From: an uncultured Pseudomonadota bacterium
GTDB lineage: Bacteria; SAR324; NAC60-12
Length of the DNA: 26,092 nt
Assembly (NCBI GenBank): GCA_913056375.1
Contig: CAJXNF010000007.1
Coordinates: 1 to 26,092 of the forward strand
Direction of reading: 5' to 3'
This document shows, one piece after another, positions 8,780 to 15,657 of the stretch; the first letter of the stretch is position 1, and each line of letters begins with the position of its first letter. Position numbers and translations under genes: made by a program. The notes beneath the pieces are model-generated. The model was not told the origin of the DNA, made no database searches, and saw only the letters and a program-made list of their open reading frames with translations.

Positions 8780-9061
8780 ATGATTCGTCCACTGCAAGAT
8801 CGCATTTTGGTGAAACGCATTGAGGCGGAAGAGAAGACCTCCGGCGGTATCATCATTCCAGACACCGCTAAGGAGAAGCCACAAGAAGGTGAAGTCGTTG
8901 CTGTCGGCAAGGGCAAGCGTCTGGACAATGGCAATGTGATCGAGCCAGATGTGAAAGCTGGTGATCGCGTTCTTTTCAGCAAGTACGGCGGAACCGAAGT
9001 CAAGGTAGATGGTCAGGATTATCTGATCATGCGTGAAGATGACATCCTCGGCGTCCTCTGA
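8780..9061 (+). CDS. groES: Co-chaperonin GroES
   Basis: Forms the heptameric lid that closes the GroEL folding chamber in the cytoplasm. It is 93 residues, a normal length. IRPLQDRILVKRIEAEEKTSGGIIIPD includes the mobile loop (about 17-32), and GDRVLFSKYGGTEVKVDGQDYLIM is the family's C-terminal half. An AGGAG ribosome site lies six bases before the ATG. It is the first gene of a groES-groEL operon under the two CIRCE operators, with groEL 41 bases downstream. Confidence 0.98.
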   Translation: MIRPLQDRILVKRIEAEEKTSGGIIIPDTAKEKPQEGEVVAVGKGKRLDNGNVIEPDVKAGDRVLFSKYGGTEVKVDGQDYLIMREDDILGVL

Positions 9062-9102
9062 TTCAATCCTCCCGTTAACCAATTTTTCCGGATAAAGGAA
9101 CC

Positions 9103-10761
9103 ATGGCGAAGACTATTATTTTTGGCGCGGACAACCGTGACCAACTGCTCGCTGGTGTGAATAAGATGGCAAACGCCGTCCGTGTCACACTGGGCCCTAA
9201 AGGCCGTAATGTATTGATCGAGAAATCCTTCGGCGCTCCTCTGGTCACCAAAGACGGTGTTACCGTTGCCAAGGAAATTGAACTGGAAAACAAGCTGGAA
9301 AACATGGGTGCTCAGATGGTCAAGGAAGTCGCTTCCAAAACATCTGATGTCGCCGGTGACGGAACCACAACAGCAACTGTGTTGGCTCAAGCAGTTGTCA
9401 ACGAAGGCAACCGAAATTTGGCTGCTGGTGCCAATCCGATGGATTTGAAGCGAGGTATTGATAAAGCAGTTGCTGCTGCTACCTCACGTCTGCACGAAAT
9501 TTCTAAGTCTGTTTCTAGTTCTAAAGAAATTTCTCAGGTTGGAACCATCTCTGCCAATAGTGATGAAACTATCGGTGACATCATCGCAGAAGCAATGGAG
9601 AAGGTCGGTAAGGACGGTGTCATCACCATTGAAGAAGCCAAGAGTGCTGAAACCAGCCTCGACGTAGTTGAAGGTATGCAGTTTGATCGTGGCTACCTCT
9701 CTCCCTACTTCGTGACTGACTCCGAGCGCATGGAAGTTGTTCTCGAAGATCCTTATGTGATCTTGGTAGAGAAAAAAGTCAGCAACATGAAAGACATGCT
9801 GCCCGTACTGGAGCAAATCGCTAAGACCGGCAAGCCTTTCATGATTATCGCTGAAGACGTAGAAGGTGAGGCACTAGCCACCTTGGTTGTCAACAAGATT
9901 CGTGGAACACTGAAGTGTGCTGCCGTCAAGGCTCCTGGCTTCGGCGATCGCCGCAAGGCCATGTTGGAAGACATCGCCATCTTGACCGGAGGCCAAGTTG
10001 TTTCTGAAGATATGGGCATGAAGCTCGAAGACCTCACATTGCACAACCTTGGTCAAGCCAAGTCCATCGTCATTGACAAGGACAACACCACCATCGTAGA
10101 TGGAGCCGGTGACAAGGAGAACATCAAGGGACGCATCAACCAGATTCGCGCACAGATCGAAGAGACTACTTCAGATTACGATCGCGAGAAGCTGCAAGAG
10201 CGCTTAGCCAAATTGGCTGGTGGTGTTGCAGTCATCAACGTCGGTGCTGCTACCGAAATCGAGATGAAGGAGAAGAAGGCCCGAGTCGAAGACGCACTGC
10301 ACGCAACCCGTGCTGCCGTCGAAGAAGGTATCGTTCCTGGTGGTGGTGTCGCCCTAGCTCGCTGTATTGATGCTGTCCAAGCAGTAATCAATGGCGAAGC
10401 TAATGAAGACCAAAAAGTTGGCGCCGCAATCATCTTGCGAGCTATCGAAGCACCACTGCGTCAGATCGTTAGCAATGCAGGCCTAGAAGGTGCGCTGATC
10501 ATTGACAAAGTCAAAGGCAACAGTGATGTCAACTATGGTTTCAATGCAGCCGAAGGCAGCTACGTCAACATGATTGAGAGCGGTATTATTGACCCCACCA
10601 AGGTCGTCCGCACAGCCCTGGAGAACGCAGCATCTGTGGCAGGATTACTGTTGACCACAGAAGCTGGTATCCATGAAATTCCAAAAGAGGAGCCACCTGC
10701 AGGACCTCCAGGCGGAATGGGTGGAATGGACGGAATGGGCGGAATGGGTGGAATGATGTAA
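9103..10761 (+). CDS. groEL: Chaperonin GroEL
   Basis: ATP-driven tetradecameric folding chamber. It is 552 residues, full length. Visible signatures are VTLGPKGRNVLIEKSFGAP near 28-46, the nucleotide-binding GDGTTTATVLAQ near 86-97, the apical domain in the middle, VEEGIVPGGGVAL near 405, and a C-terminal Gly-Met tail (GGMGGMDGMGGMGGMM) typical of GroEL tails inside the cavity. A GGAA ribosome site precedes the ATG. It is co-transcribed with groES and closed by an intrinsic terminator about 55 bases downstream. No unusual residues were noticed. Confidence 0.98.
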   Translation: MAKTIIFGADNRDQLLAGVNKMANAVRVTLGPKGRNVLIEKSFGAPLVTKDGVTVAKEIELENKLENMGAQMVKEVASKTSDVAGDGTTTATVLAQAVVNEGNRNLAAGANPMDLKRGIDKAVAAATSRLHEISKSVSSSKEISQVGTISANSDETIGDIIAEAMEKVGKDGVITIEEAKSAETSLDVVEGMQFDRGYLSPYFVTDSERMEVVLEDPYVILVEKKVSNMKDMLPVLEQIAKTGKPFMIIAEDVEGEALATLVVNKIRGTLKCAAVKAPGFGDRRKAMLEDIAILTGGQVVSEDMGMKLEDLTLHNLGQAKSIVIDKDNTTIVDGAGDKENIKGRINQIRAQIEETTSDYDREKLQERLAKLAGGVAVINVGAATEIEMKEKKARVEDALHATRAAVEEGIVPGGGVALARCIDAVQAVINGEANEDQKVGAAIILRAIEAPLRQIVSNAGLEGALIIDKVKGNSDVNYGFNAAEGSYVNMIESGIIDPTKVVRTALENAASVAGLLLTTEAGIHEIPKEEPPAGPPGGMGGMDGMGGMGGMM

Positions 10762-10779
10762 TCCATGCCCAGACGTCTC

Positions 10780-10799
10780 GACAGCATTTCGATGCTGTC
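10780..10799 (+). other. UUCG-loop hairpin after groEL
   Basis: GACAGCAT, loop TTCG, ATGCTGTC: a perfect 8-base stem 18 bases past the groEL stop. It has no U-tract and lies just before the true terminator, so it may protect the mRNA 3' end. Confidence 0.5.
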
Positions 10800-10817
10800 A
10801 ACCGGCTAACATCTCTG

Positions 10818-10853
10818 AAAGGTGGTTCGTCCTAAGGCGGACCACCTTTTTTT
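10818..10853 (+). terminator. Rho-independent terminator of groESL
   Basis: The stem core is GGTGGTTCGTC (10821-10831) paired with GGCGGACCACC (10836-10846) including G-U pairs. The loop is CTAA, A-U pairs extend the base, and seven T follow. This is a textbook intrinsic terminator. Confidence 0.92.
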
Positions 10854-10903
10854 ATGTCCACACAACAGCAACCAACCACGATTACTGCTCTTCAACAGTT
10901 GCC

Positions 10904-11875
10904 ATGAGCCAGCTACAGCAACAATTCTCCAAACTACAGCAACACCTTAACGAAGCGATTATTGGGCAAACTCAGCTGACTGAACGCATCCTGATTGCCC
11001 TACTTGCTAACGGTCACCTCTTAGTCGAAGGAGCACCCGGACTCGCCAAAACTCGAGCAATTCGAACAGTTGGTGATTTACTGGAATGTGATTTCCATCG
11101 AATCCAGTTCACTCCTGATCTACTACCAGCGGACATCACCGGTACAGAAATTTATCGACCTCAAGATGCGAGCTTCCATTTCCAAAAAGGACCGGTCTTC
11201 CACAATCTTGTCTTAGCAGATGAGATCAACCGTGCTCCTGCCAAGGTTCAATCTGCGTTGTTGGAAGCGATGGGTGAGCGACAGGTTACCGTAGGACGAG
11301 AGACCTATCCGCTGCCAGAGCTTTTTTTGGTAATGGCAACCCAGAACCCTCTCGAGCAAGAAGGCACCTATCCACTCCCAGAGGCTCAACTGGATCGTTT
11401 CCTCATGCTGGTACTGGTGGATTATCCTCAGGCTGAGGACGAGTTACAGATTCTCCAACTGGCTCGGCAGGAAACAGATCAAAACTTCTCCAAGCAACGC
11501 AAGAGCTATTCGCCCCTACCTCAAGAAGTAGTCTTTGCAGCCCGACAGGAAGTACTCTCAATCTATATTGCACCAGAATTGGAGCGTTATCTGGTGGAAC
11601 TAATATTGGCCACCCGTAAACCACAGCGATATTTACCAGAGCTGGCTTCAAAGCTTCAGGTAGGAGCCAGTCCGAGAGGGACAATCGCCTTAGATGCCTG
11701 TGCACGCTCACGAGCCTGGTTACAGGGTAGAGATTTTGTGAGTCCGGATGATGTGCAGGAAATTTATGCTGACGTGCTGCGTCACCGCATTTTACTGAGC
11801 TACGAAGCTGAGGCAGATGGCTGGACAGCAGACCAAATTCTCCAAAAACTACTGCAGCACGTGCCTGTTCCTTGA
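10904..11875 (+). CDS. MoxR-family AAA+ ATPase
   Basis: Cytoplasmic AAA+ ATPase of the MoxR group (AAA_3), thought to act as a chaperone that activates or assembles partner complexes, often with von Willebrand factor A proteins. It is 323 residues. Walker A is GAPGLAKT at 43-50, Walker B LVLADE at 102-107 followed by INRAPAKVQSALLEAM, sensor 1 ATQNP at 145-149, and GTYPLPEAQLDRFLM at 154-168 is the MoxR hallmark. A C-terminal lid domain follows. The start gives the usual family N-terminus; no ribosome site is obvious. MoxR genes are normally followed by DUF58 and VWA genes. Here the next gene is rsmE on the opposite strand, four bases away, so the ATPase is an orphan and its partner is unknown. 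Confidence 0.93.
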   Translation: MSQLQQQFSKLQQHLNEAIIGQTQLTERILIALLANGHLLVEGAPGLAKTRAIRTVGDLLECDFHRIQFTPDLLPADITGTEIYRPQDASFHFQKGPVFHNLVLADEINRAPAKVQSALLEAMGERQVTVGRETYPLPELFLVMATQNPLEQEGTYPLPEAQLDRFLMLVLVDYPQAEDELQILQLARQETDQNFSKQRKSYSPLPQEVVFAARQEVLSIYIAPELERYLVELILATRKPQRYLPELASKLQVGASPRGTIALDACARSRAWLQGRDFVSPDDVQEIYADVLRHRILLSYEAEADGWTADQILQKLLQHVPVP

Positions 11876-11879
11876 CATA

Positions 11880-12614
11880 TCAATTCAGGTCACCAAATCG
11901 ATGCTGAAAGATCGTCATCGCAGATATGGCTGCCGTTTCTGTACGTAGAATTCTTGGGCCTAGCGTAAGTGATCTGGCTTTTGCCTGATGCGCCAGTGCA
12001 AGCTCAGAAGCGTGCCATCCTCCCTCAGGACCAACCCAAAGGGTATGTTTTTGCCCCACTATTTCTTCTCTGGAAATCGGCCACTCCGAAGAATCCAAAG
12101 GAGCAAAGATCCAATGCTGATCTGTGGCGTTTGTCTGACCCAGTGCCGCTTCGAGTGATTGAAACCATTTCCAAGTTGGTGAAAACTGACGCCCTGACTG
12201 CTTGCAAGCTTCGCTCATGATGCGTTCCCAGCGCTGCTGAGTATTTATCGTAGGAGTTTCGGCACGACCGCTAGAAAATTCTCCTTGAAAGAGCACCACA
12301 CGACTCACTCCCAGTTCCACACTCTTCTGTAGTATCAACTCCAAAGCTTTCTCTTTAGGCAGAGCCAACCACAACTCCAGCAATAACGGCGATGGCTCCG
12401 GCACAACGACGGCTTCCAGAACTTCAAACTCTAATCGCTGTCTTATTTGGTTTAGCAGTTTCACACGAAATCGCTGCCCAAGCCGATCCTGCAGTAGAAA
12501 GTCATCTCCCGGTCGTAAGCGTCTAGATTGGCTGATATGCCGAACTTCCTCTCCTTGCATTTCAGCGCGCAGAGCAAGGCGCAGTTCACCCTCAAATTTG
12601 AAATAAGCAGACAT
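11880..12614 (-). CDS. rsmE: 16S rRNA (uracil1498-N3)-methyltransferase RsmE
   Basis: Methylates N3 of U1498 in 16S rRNA using S-adenosylmethionine. The protein has an N-terminal PUA-like RNA-binding domain (about 1-70) and a C-terminal SPOUT (trefoil-knot) domain. Family signatures are ALPKEKALELILQKSVELGV near 86-105, RWERIMSEACKQSGR near 125-139, LWVGPEGGWHASE and LGPRILRTETA (SAM-binding knot). I chose the ATG at 12614 (244 residues); a TTG nine bases upstream would add three residues, and neither has a clear ribosome site. It is convergent with moxR, with four bases between stops. The -35 box of a plus-strand promoter lies over its 5' edge. Confidence 0.93.
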   Translation of the reverse strand: MSAYFKFEGELRLALRAEMQGEEVRHISQSRRLRPGDDFLLQDRLGQRFRVKLLNQIRQRLEFEVLEAVVVPEPSPLLLELWLALPKEKALELILQKSVELGVSRVVLFQGEFSSGRAETPTINTQQRWERIMSEACKQSGRQFSPTWKWFQSLEAALGQTNATDQHWIFAPLDSSEWPISREEIVGQKHTLWVGPEGGWHASELALAHQAKARSLTLGPRILRTETAAISAMTIFQHRFGDLN

Positions 12615-12616
12615 TT

Positions 12617-12646
12617 TGGACAAAACTTGTTGAAATACTATATACT
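12617..12646 (+). promoter_or_regulatory. Strong plus-strand promoter at the rsmE 5' edge
   Basis: TGGACA (12617-12622, 5/6 to TTGACA), an 18-base spacer and TATACT (12641-12646, 5/6 to TATAAT). Transcription should start near 12651-12654 and read away from rsmE into a long non-coding, hairpin-rich stretch. Confidence 0.55.
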
Positions 12647-12652
12647 GGTGGG

Positions 12653-12926
12653 AAGCAATCGGAAGGGGAGTTGCAACGGGATACTTGACAACCTGTACCC
12701 CGTAGCACCTTAAAGAGAAGTCAGAGGCCCCTGCGGACGGCGACTTCCATTGGCGTCAATCGATGACGGCACTTCCGACGTATGTAAAGTCGTTGGGTCG
12801 GAAGCAGATAACGTTTGGGCGTTTTCATAGATCCCCATATACAAGAGATTGCGACGAGCACTCATAGATAACACGAGTTTGTTATCGGCAGGAGATCACA
12901 GAACTTTAGTAGAATGATGAGGTACT
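12653..12926 (+). ncRNA. Candidate structured RNA or long 5' leader of the RHH gene
   Basis: About 270 bases without a convincing gene, downstream of a good promoter. Four consecutive, non-overlapping hairpins can be drawn: ACGGG-a-TAC with GTA-c-CCCGT (12676-12703), GAAGTC with GACTTC (12717-12747), CGTCA with TGACG (12754-12768), and CTTCCGAC with GTCGGAAG (12772-12804). A short AACG/CGTT stem followed by TT at 12810-12823 could be a weak terminator, giving an RNA of about 170 bases. I compared it by eye with 6S, tmRNA, RNase P and SRP RNA and with cobalamin and FMN riboswitches, and saw no diagnostic motif. It could be a small RNA or a regulatory leader of the next gene. Confidence 0.35.
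12867..12886. promoter_or_regulatory. Inverted repeat upstream of the RHH gene
   Basis: GATAACA, six bases, TGTTATC: a perfect 7-base inverted repeat 40 bases before the ATG of a ribbon-helix-helix-like protein. Small RHH proteins commonly bind such repeats in their own promoters, so autoregulation is a reasonable guess. Confidence 0.4.
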
Positions 12927-13196
12927 ATGCCGCGGGGAGGATTTCGAGAAGGCGCTGGGCGCAAGAAGGAATACACTGAACCAGTGCGAAAGATCCTGTT
13001 GGGCTTGCCTGAGTCGGTGCTGCAGGAGTTGGATCAATATGCTAATCAACGTAATTTATCACGTCCAAAAGCAATCGCTGCCTTGTTGAAACAAATCCAT
13101 CGTCCAGAAGAACCGGCTCGGCAAAAAACACAACACAAGGTTGTTCTGCAGGAACTCAAATCACTTCGAGAGAAACTCAAGAAGAGTTCCGACTGA
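12927..13196 (+). CDS. Small ribbon-helix-helix-like DNA-binding protein
   Basis: An 89-residue basic protein. The N-terminus PRGGFREGAGRKK resembles the basic, DNA-contacting leaders of some phage and plasmid proteins. Residues 22-56 (RKILLGLPESVLQELDQYANQRNLSRPKAIAALL) fit a CopG/RHH_1 fold: a short strand, a helix beginning ESVLQEL, a turn with NLSRPKAI, then a second helix. The C-terminus is Lys/Arg/Glu-rich and may form a short coiled coil. A GAGG ribosome site lies four bases before the ATG. There is no adjacent toxin-like gene, so it does not look like a classical antitoxin. Likely role: a small transcriptional regulator, possibly of itself through the upstream inverted repeat. Its last 20 bases overlap the 3' end of an opposed small gene. 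Confidence 0.75.
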   Translation: MPRGGFREGAGRKKEYTEPVRKILLGLPESVLQELDQYANQRNLSRPKAIAALLKQIHRPEEPARQKTQHKVVLQELKSLREKLKKSSD

Positions 13197-13350
13197 GTTG
13201 AATTGGTTCCTCTGCATCATCAGCAGAGTTTTTCTGCAACTGTTGGAGTCGCTGGCGAGATGCTTCAAAACGCCTTCTTGAGATACGCCGTTCAATGATG
13301 CCCAAAGTAACCATCGACACGAATATCATCAATATTAGCACCAATCCCAT
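13177..13350 (-). CDS. Small single-pass membrane protein (57 residues)
   Basis: A short open frame starting at the ATG at 13350. Residues 1-19 (MGLVLILMIFVSMVTLGII) form one hydrophobic helix, followed by a strongly basic stretch (ERRISRRRFEASRQR) and a polar, acidic tail. This is the pattern of a real type-III-like single-pass membrane peptide with a cytoplasmic tail, not of a random frame. A purine-rich AGGTTAGGG precedes the ATG. It is divergent from fxsA with only 25 bases between starts, and its 3' end overlaps the RHH gene tail-to-tail by 20 bases. Function is unknown. Confidence 0.6.
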   Translation of the reverse strand: MGLVLILMIFVSMVTLGIIERRISRRRFEASRQRLQQLQKNSADDAEEPIQLSRNSS

Positions 13351-13375
13351 TTTCCCTAACCTCTAGATTATAACT

Positions 13376-13777
13376 ATGCTCTGGAAACTATTTCTGGCCT
13401 TTACAATCATTCCTGTCAGTGAAATCTATATTCTGATCGCAATCGGGGGACAGATTGGAATTCTGCCTTCCATCGGTTTAGTCATTTTAACTGGAATTGT
13501 AGGAGCTAGTCTTGCTCGCAGTCAAGGACTACAGACCTTGGGACGAATTCGAGATTCTTTTCAGCAGGGAGTGGTTCCAGGAGAAGAGTTACTCAACGCT
13601 CTATTGATCGCTATCGCTGGGATTGTCCTACTCACACCTGGATTTTTGACTGATGCCGCAGGGTTATTTTTGCTCATTCCAGCAACCCGAACTCTATGCC
13701 GAGAATGGCTTAAACGTCGCATAGAATTAGTATATGCCCAACGTAACGTGGGCAACGGTCCAATTATCTATGGCTAG
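13376..13777 (+). CDS. fxsA: FxsA family cytoplasmic-membrane protein
   Basis: A 133-residue inner-membrane protein. The family name comes from E. coli FxsA, whose overproduction suppresses F-exclusion of phage T7; its normal job is unclear. IIPVSEIYILIAIGGQIG, the GASLARSQG motif, and LLTPGFLTDAAGLFLLIPATR are the family's conserved blocks. Hydrophobic segments lie near 3-22, 25-46, and as a pair between about 72 and 104. The ATG fits the family N-terminus but has no clear ribosome site. It is followed 29 bases later by a small unknown gene on the same strand, which may be co-transcribed. Confidence 0.9.
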   Translation: MLWKLFLAFTIIPVSEIYILIAIGGQIGILPSIGLVILTGIVGASLARSQGLQTLGRIRDSFQQGVVPGEELLNALLIAIAGIVLLTPGFLTDAAGLFLLIPATRTLCREWLKRRIELVYAQRNVGNGPIIYG

Positions 13778-13806
13778 GCATCTTCACTGATTTTTACGCA
13801 GGCAGC

Positions 13807-14025
13807 ATGGACGCAAAATCTCCCGCCCTAATTGTACAGCAAGCCTCTAAGGTACTGAGTCTGGAGACTGTCAAACGAGGCAAGCGCCCGTATGACAACG
13901 CTTTGATCACAGAACAGTTGGATCTAGTGGAAAGGCTGGTGAGCAGGGATCATGCAAACGAATTGATTCGACTCTATCGTCTGCAAGATCCCAATGTGGA
14001 TGGAACGTCTTGGCCACTGCGTTGA
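13807..14025 (+). CDS. Hypothetical 72-residue protein
   Basis: Not recognised. A small soluble protein with a helical, mixed-charge composition (about residues 8-60) and no membrane segment or signal peptide. The C-terminus is DGTSWPLR. It follows fxsA at 29 bases on the same strand. The ribosome site is weak (an AGG near the start). The unbroken frame between fxsA and a convergent gene, with 13 bases to the next stop, argues that it is real. Confidence 0.6.
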   Translation: MDAKSPALIVQQASKVLSLETVKRGKRPYDNALITEQLDLVERLVSRDHANELIRLYRLQDPNVDGTSWPLR

Positions 14026-14038
14026 GGACAGTAACGCT

Positions 14039-14419
14039 TCACATGAATAGACTGGACAACCGAGGAGCAGGCTGTCCATTTCGAAAATCAGCGCCTGACA
14101 TCAACTCCCGATGAAGCATCAGGCTCAATGGCACCGCTTGGGGTTGTGATCGCAAAAACAACTGGGACAGCGCAGGCTTCGGATCTTCCTCTGATTGAAA
14201 GTCCTTACCCGACATCAAACGAACCTTCGTCTTGGGAACCGTTTCCTGGACAGTAACCGGACGATGATTCTCGGTGTTTTGAACGATCTGCAACAGCAGT
14301 TCACGTTCTCGCTGGTCTTGGCCGCGCTGCTCGATCAGACGTTCATTCATGTCGATCAGGCGGTTGTTCAGACCAATCAACCACTCTTGTTGTTGCGATT
14401 GCAACGGGTTGCTCTGCAT
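14039..14419 (-). CDS. Hypothetical protein with duplicated LMSGxDF motif
   Basis: Not recognised. The N-terminal part (about 10-50) is a Gln/Glu/Arg-rich helix, likely a coiled coil. The C-terminal part has two copies of one motif: LMSGKDF (68-74) with DPKPALSQLF (79-88), and LMSGADF (106-112) with QPAPRLSSLF (116-125), ending in M126. Paired short motifs joined to a coiled coil suggest a scaffold or peptide-docking protein. I chose the ATG at 14419 because GGAG lies eight bases upstream; a GTG nine bases earlier has no room for a ribosome site. It converges with the 72-residue gene at 13 bases. Confidence 0.65.
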   Translation of the reverse strand: MQSNPLQSQQQEWLIGLNNRLIDMNERLIEQRGQDQRERELLLQIVQNTENHRPVTVQETVPKTKVRLMSGKDFQSEEDPKPALSQLFLRSQPQAVPLSLMLHRELMSGADFRNGQPAPRLSSLFM

Positions 14420-14428
14420 TTTCGTCAC

Positions 14429-14970
14429 TCCATGACTACTCGGTTCTCATCCTGAAAACCGTACTACATTGGGTACGCCCCCGCCCTGCCAAAGGAAGTA
14501 CCAAACTAACTCTCTGATCCCAATATCTAGAGTCAGAACACAGCAAAAACTCGAGCTACTGGCTCCATGCCGCTAGCAACGCCGTGTTGAACGATTCTGG
14601 AAGAAACTTTGGTTTCGGAGAATTCGTTAGGCGAGAATAAACCGGTTGGGAGGGTGCAGGGTCGATCAAAGCGTGTCGTGTCCAATGACAGACTGGTTAG
14701 CATCTTGCTGTTCTCTTGAGACTAGCCTGCCTCCGATGGCAGGTGGATTATGCGACAGATTTTGGATGACTCTGACGCTGATGGGATGGCTCAGACTAAG
14801 CACTCCCGCCGATGGGGAGTGCAAAAAACCTATGCAAAAAGGGTTCGGACTGCAAGAAAAAAATCCGACTTATTCAGATTTTTTTTATTTCTACAACTCT
14901 TCTAACTCAATTTCCCTCTCCGTTTCAGGATTAAAAGTCATCGCCGATGGCATTTTTCAGTAGCTAGCAG
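14429..14970. other. Gene-free stretch with hairpins between divergent genes
   Basis: I see no convincing gene. It contains CCTGCC/GGCAGG with a 6-base loop (14726-14743), an 8-base perfect stem GCACTCCC/GGGAGTGC (14800-14822), and an A/T-rich stem AAAAAAATC/GATTTTTTT (14857-14885). The two GC-rich hairpins share the loop word CCGAT, and CCGATGG recurs near 14944. The stretch could hold a small RNA or the leader of the thiopurine methyltransferase gene. Confidence 0.4.
14857..14886 (+). terminator. Possible A/T-rich terminator hairpin
   Basis: AAAAAAATC (14857-14865) pairs with GATTTTTTT, with an 11-base loop whose ends can pair further (GA/TC after a C-A mismatch). The run of eight T gives it terminator character on the plus strand, and the A-run gives it some on the minus strand too. 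It would end any short transcript from the preceding hairpin region, 85 bases before the methyltransferase gene. Confidence 0.4.
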
Positions 14971-15657
14971 ATGGATTTACAACAAGAACAACAGCAATGG
15001 TGGGCTCGTTGGCAAGAGGGACGCATCGGCTTCCATCTTCCAGAAGTCAATCCTCTGCTTATTCGCCATGTACACGCCCTGGCAACCGACACTCACTCCA
15101 ATGAGAAATCCTGTATTCTTGTCCCACTCTGTGGCAAATCAAAGGACTTGATCTGGCTTCAAGGGCACTTTCATCAGGTCATCGGGGTGGAGTTAGTTCC
15201 TCAGGCTGTTAAGGCTTTTTTTGAAGAGAACCAAATCACTCCGACTCACTCCCTAAGAGATCCCTTCGCAACCTACCAACACGGCAATCTAGCCTTGCTA
15301 CAGGGCGATATCTTCCAAATGAGTTCCAAACATCTGGAGAATCAACCGATCGGAGCGGTTTTTGATCGGGCTTCCCTGATTGCCCTACCTAATGAACTAC
15401 GGAAAAATTATGTAGCATTGCTCCGTAGCCTGGTTTCTCCCAACACAAAGCTGTTGGTGGTGACGCTCGCTTATGAAGACGGTGTGATCAGTGGTCCGCC
15501 ACATTCGGTTCCAGAAAATGAGATCTTCGATTTGTTTGCCTTCGCTACCAACATCGAGTTGCTGGAAAAACAAGACATTCTCCCTGAATCTCCCAACTTC
15601 CAGAAAGCTGGACTACGTTGGGCCTACGAAGCTGTTTACCTGATTACCTTCCCATGA
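14971..15657 (+). CDS. tpm: Thiopurine S-methyltransferase family protein
   Basis: SAM-dependent methyltransferase, 228 residues. Bacterial members methylate thiopurines and are linked to selenium and tellurium methylation. Family signatures are WWARWQEGRIGFHLPEVNPLL (residues 10-30), VPLCGKSKDLIWL (SAM-binding motif I), GVELVPQAVKAFFEEN, LLQGDIF, and FDRASLIALP near 131-140. Its TGA overlaps the kdsB ATG as ATGA, so the two are translationally coupled. No close ribosome site is clear. The natural substrate is unknown; linkage to an LPS gene gives no obvious clue. Confidence 0.92.
   Translation: MDLQQEQQQWWARWQEGRIGFHLPEVNPLLIRHVHALATDTHSNEKSCILVPLCGKSKDLIWLQGHFHQVIGVELVPQAVKAFFEENQITPTHSLRDPFATYQHGNLALLQGDIFQMSSKHLENQPIGAVFDRASLIALPNELRKNYVALLRSLVSPNTKLLVVTLAYEDGVISGPPHSVPENEIFDLFAFATNIELLEKQDILPESPNFQKAGLRWAYEAVYLITFP

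Noticed and set aside
10854..10907. 17-codon frame whose TGA overlaps the moxR ATG (possible leader peptide)
   Set aside because: Its ATG lies at the end of the groESL terminator T-run with no ribosome site, so it is probably not translated.
12653..12830. 6S RNA or another known housekeeping RNA
   Set aside because: Words such as CTTAAA and CCTGCGG recall 6S RNA, but the required long closing stem with a central bubble could not be drawn. tmRNA, RNase P and SRP signature motifs are absent.
12763..12867. 34-codon plus-strand frame inside the structured non-coding stretch
   Set aside because: No ribosome site, and it crosses the stems of two hairpins. It is better explained as RNA structure.
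14533..14703. Minus-strand frame of 56 codons beginning with ATG
   Set aside because: No hydrophobic or domain pattern and only a weak AAGAGAA upstream. Too short to support without conservation data.
14646..14963. Plus-strand open frame of 105 codons beginning with TTG
   Set aside because: No ribosome site, odd Cys/Ser-rich composition, and it runs through the hairpins and the A/T-rich terminator-like stem. It looks like chance.
15618..15653. Longer N-terminus for kdsB starting inside the methyltransferase gene
   Set aside because: The extra 12 residues do not belong to the family; the ATG at 15654 gives the standard start.
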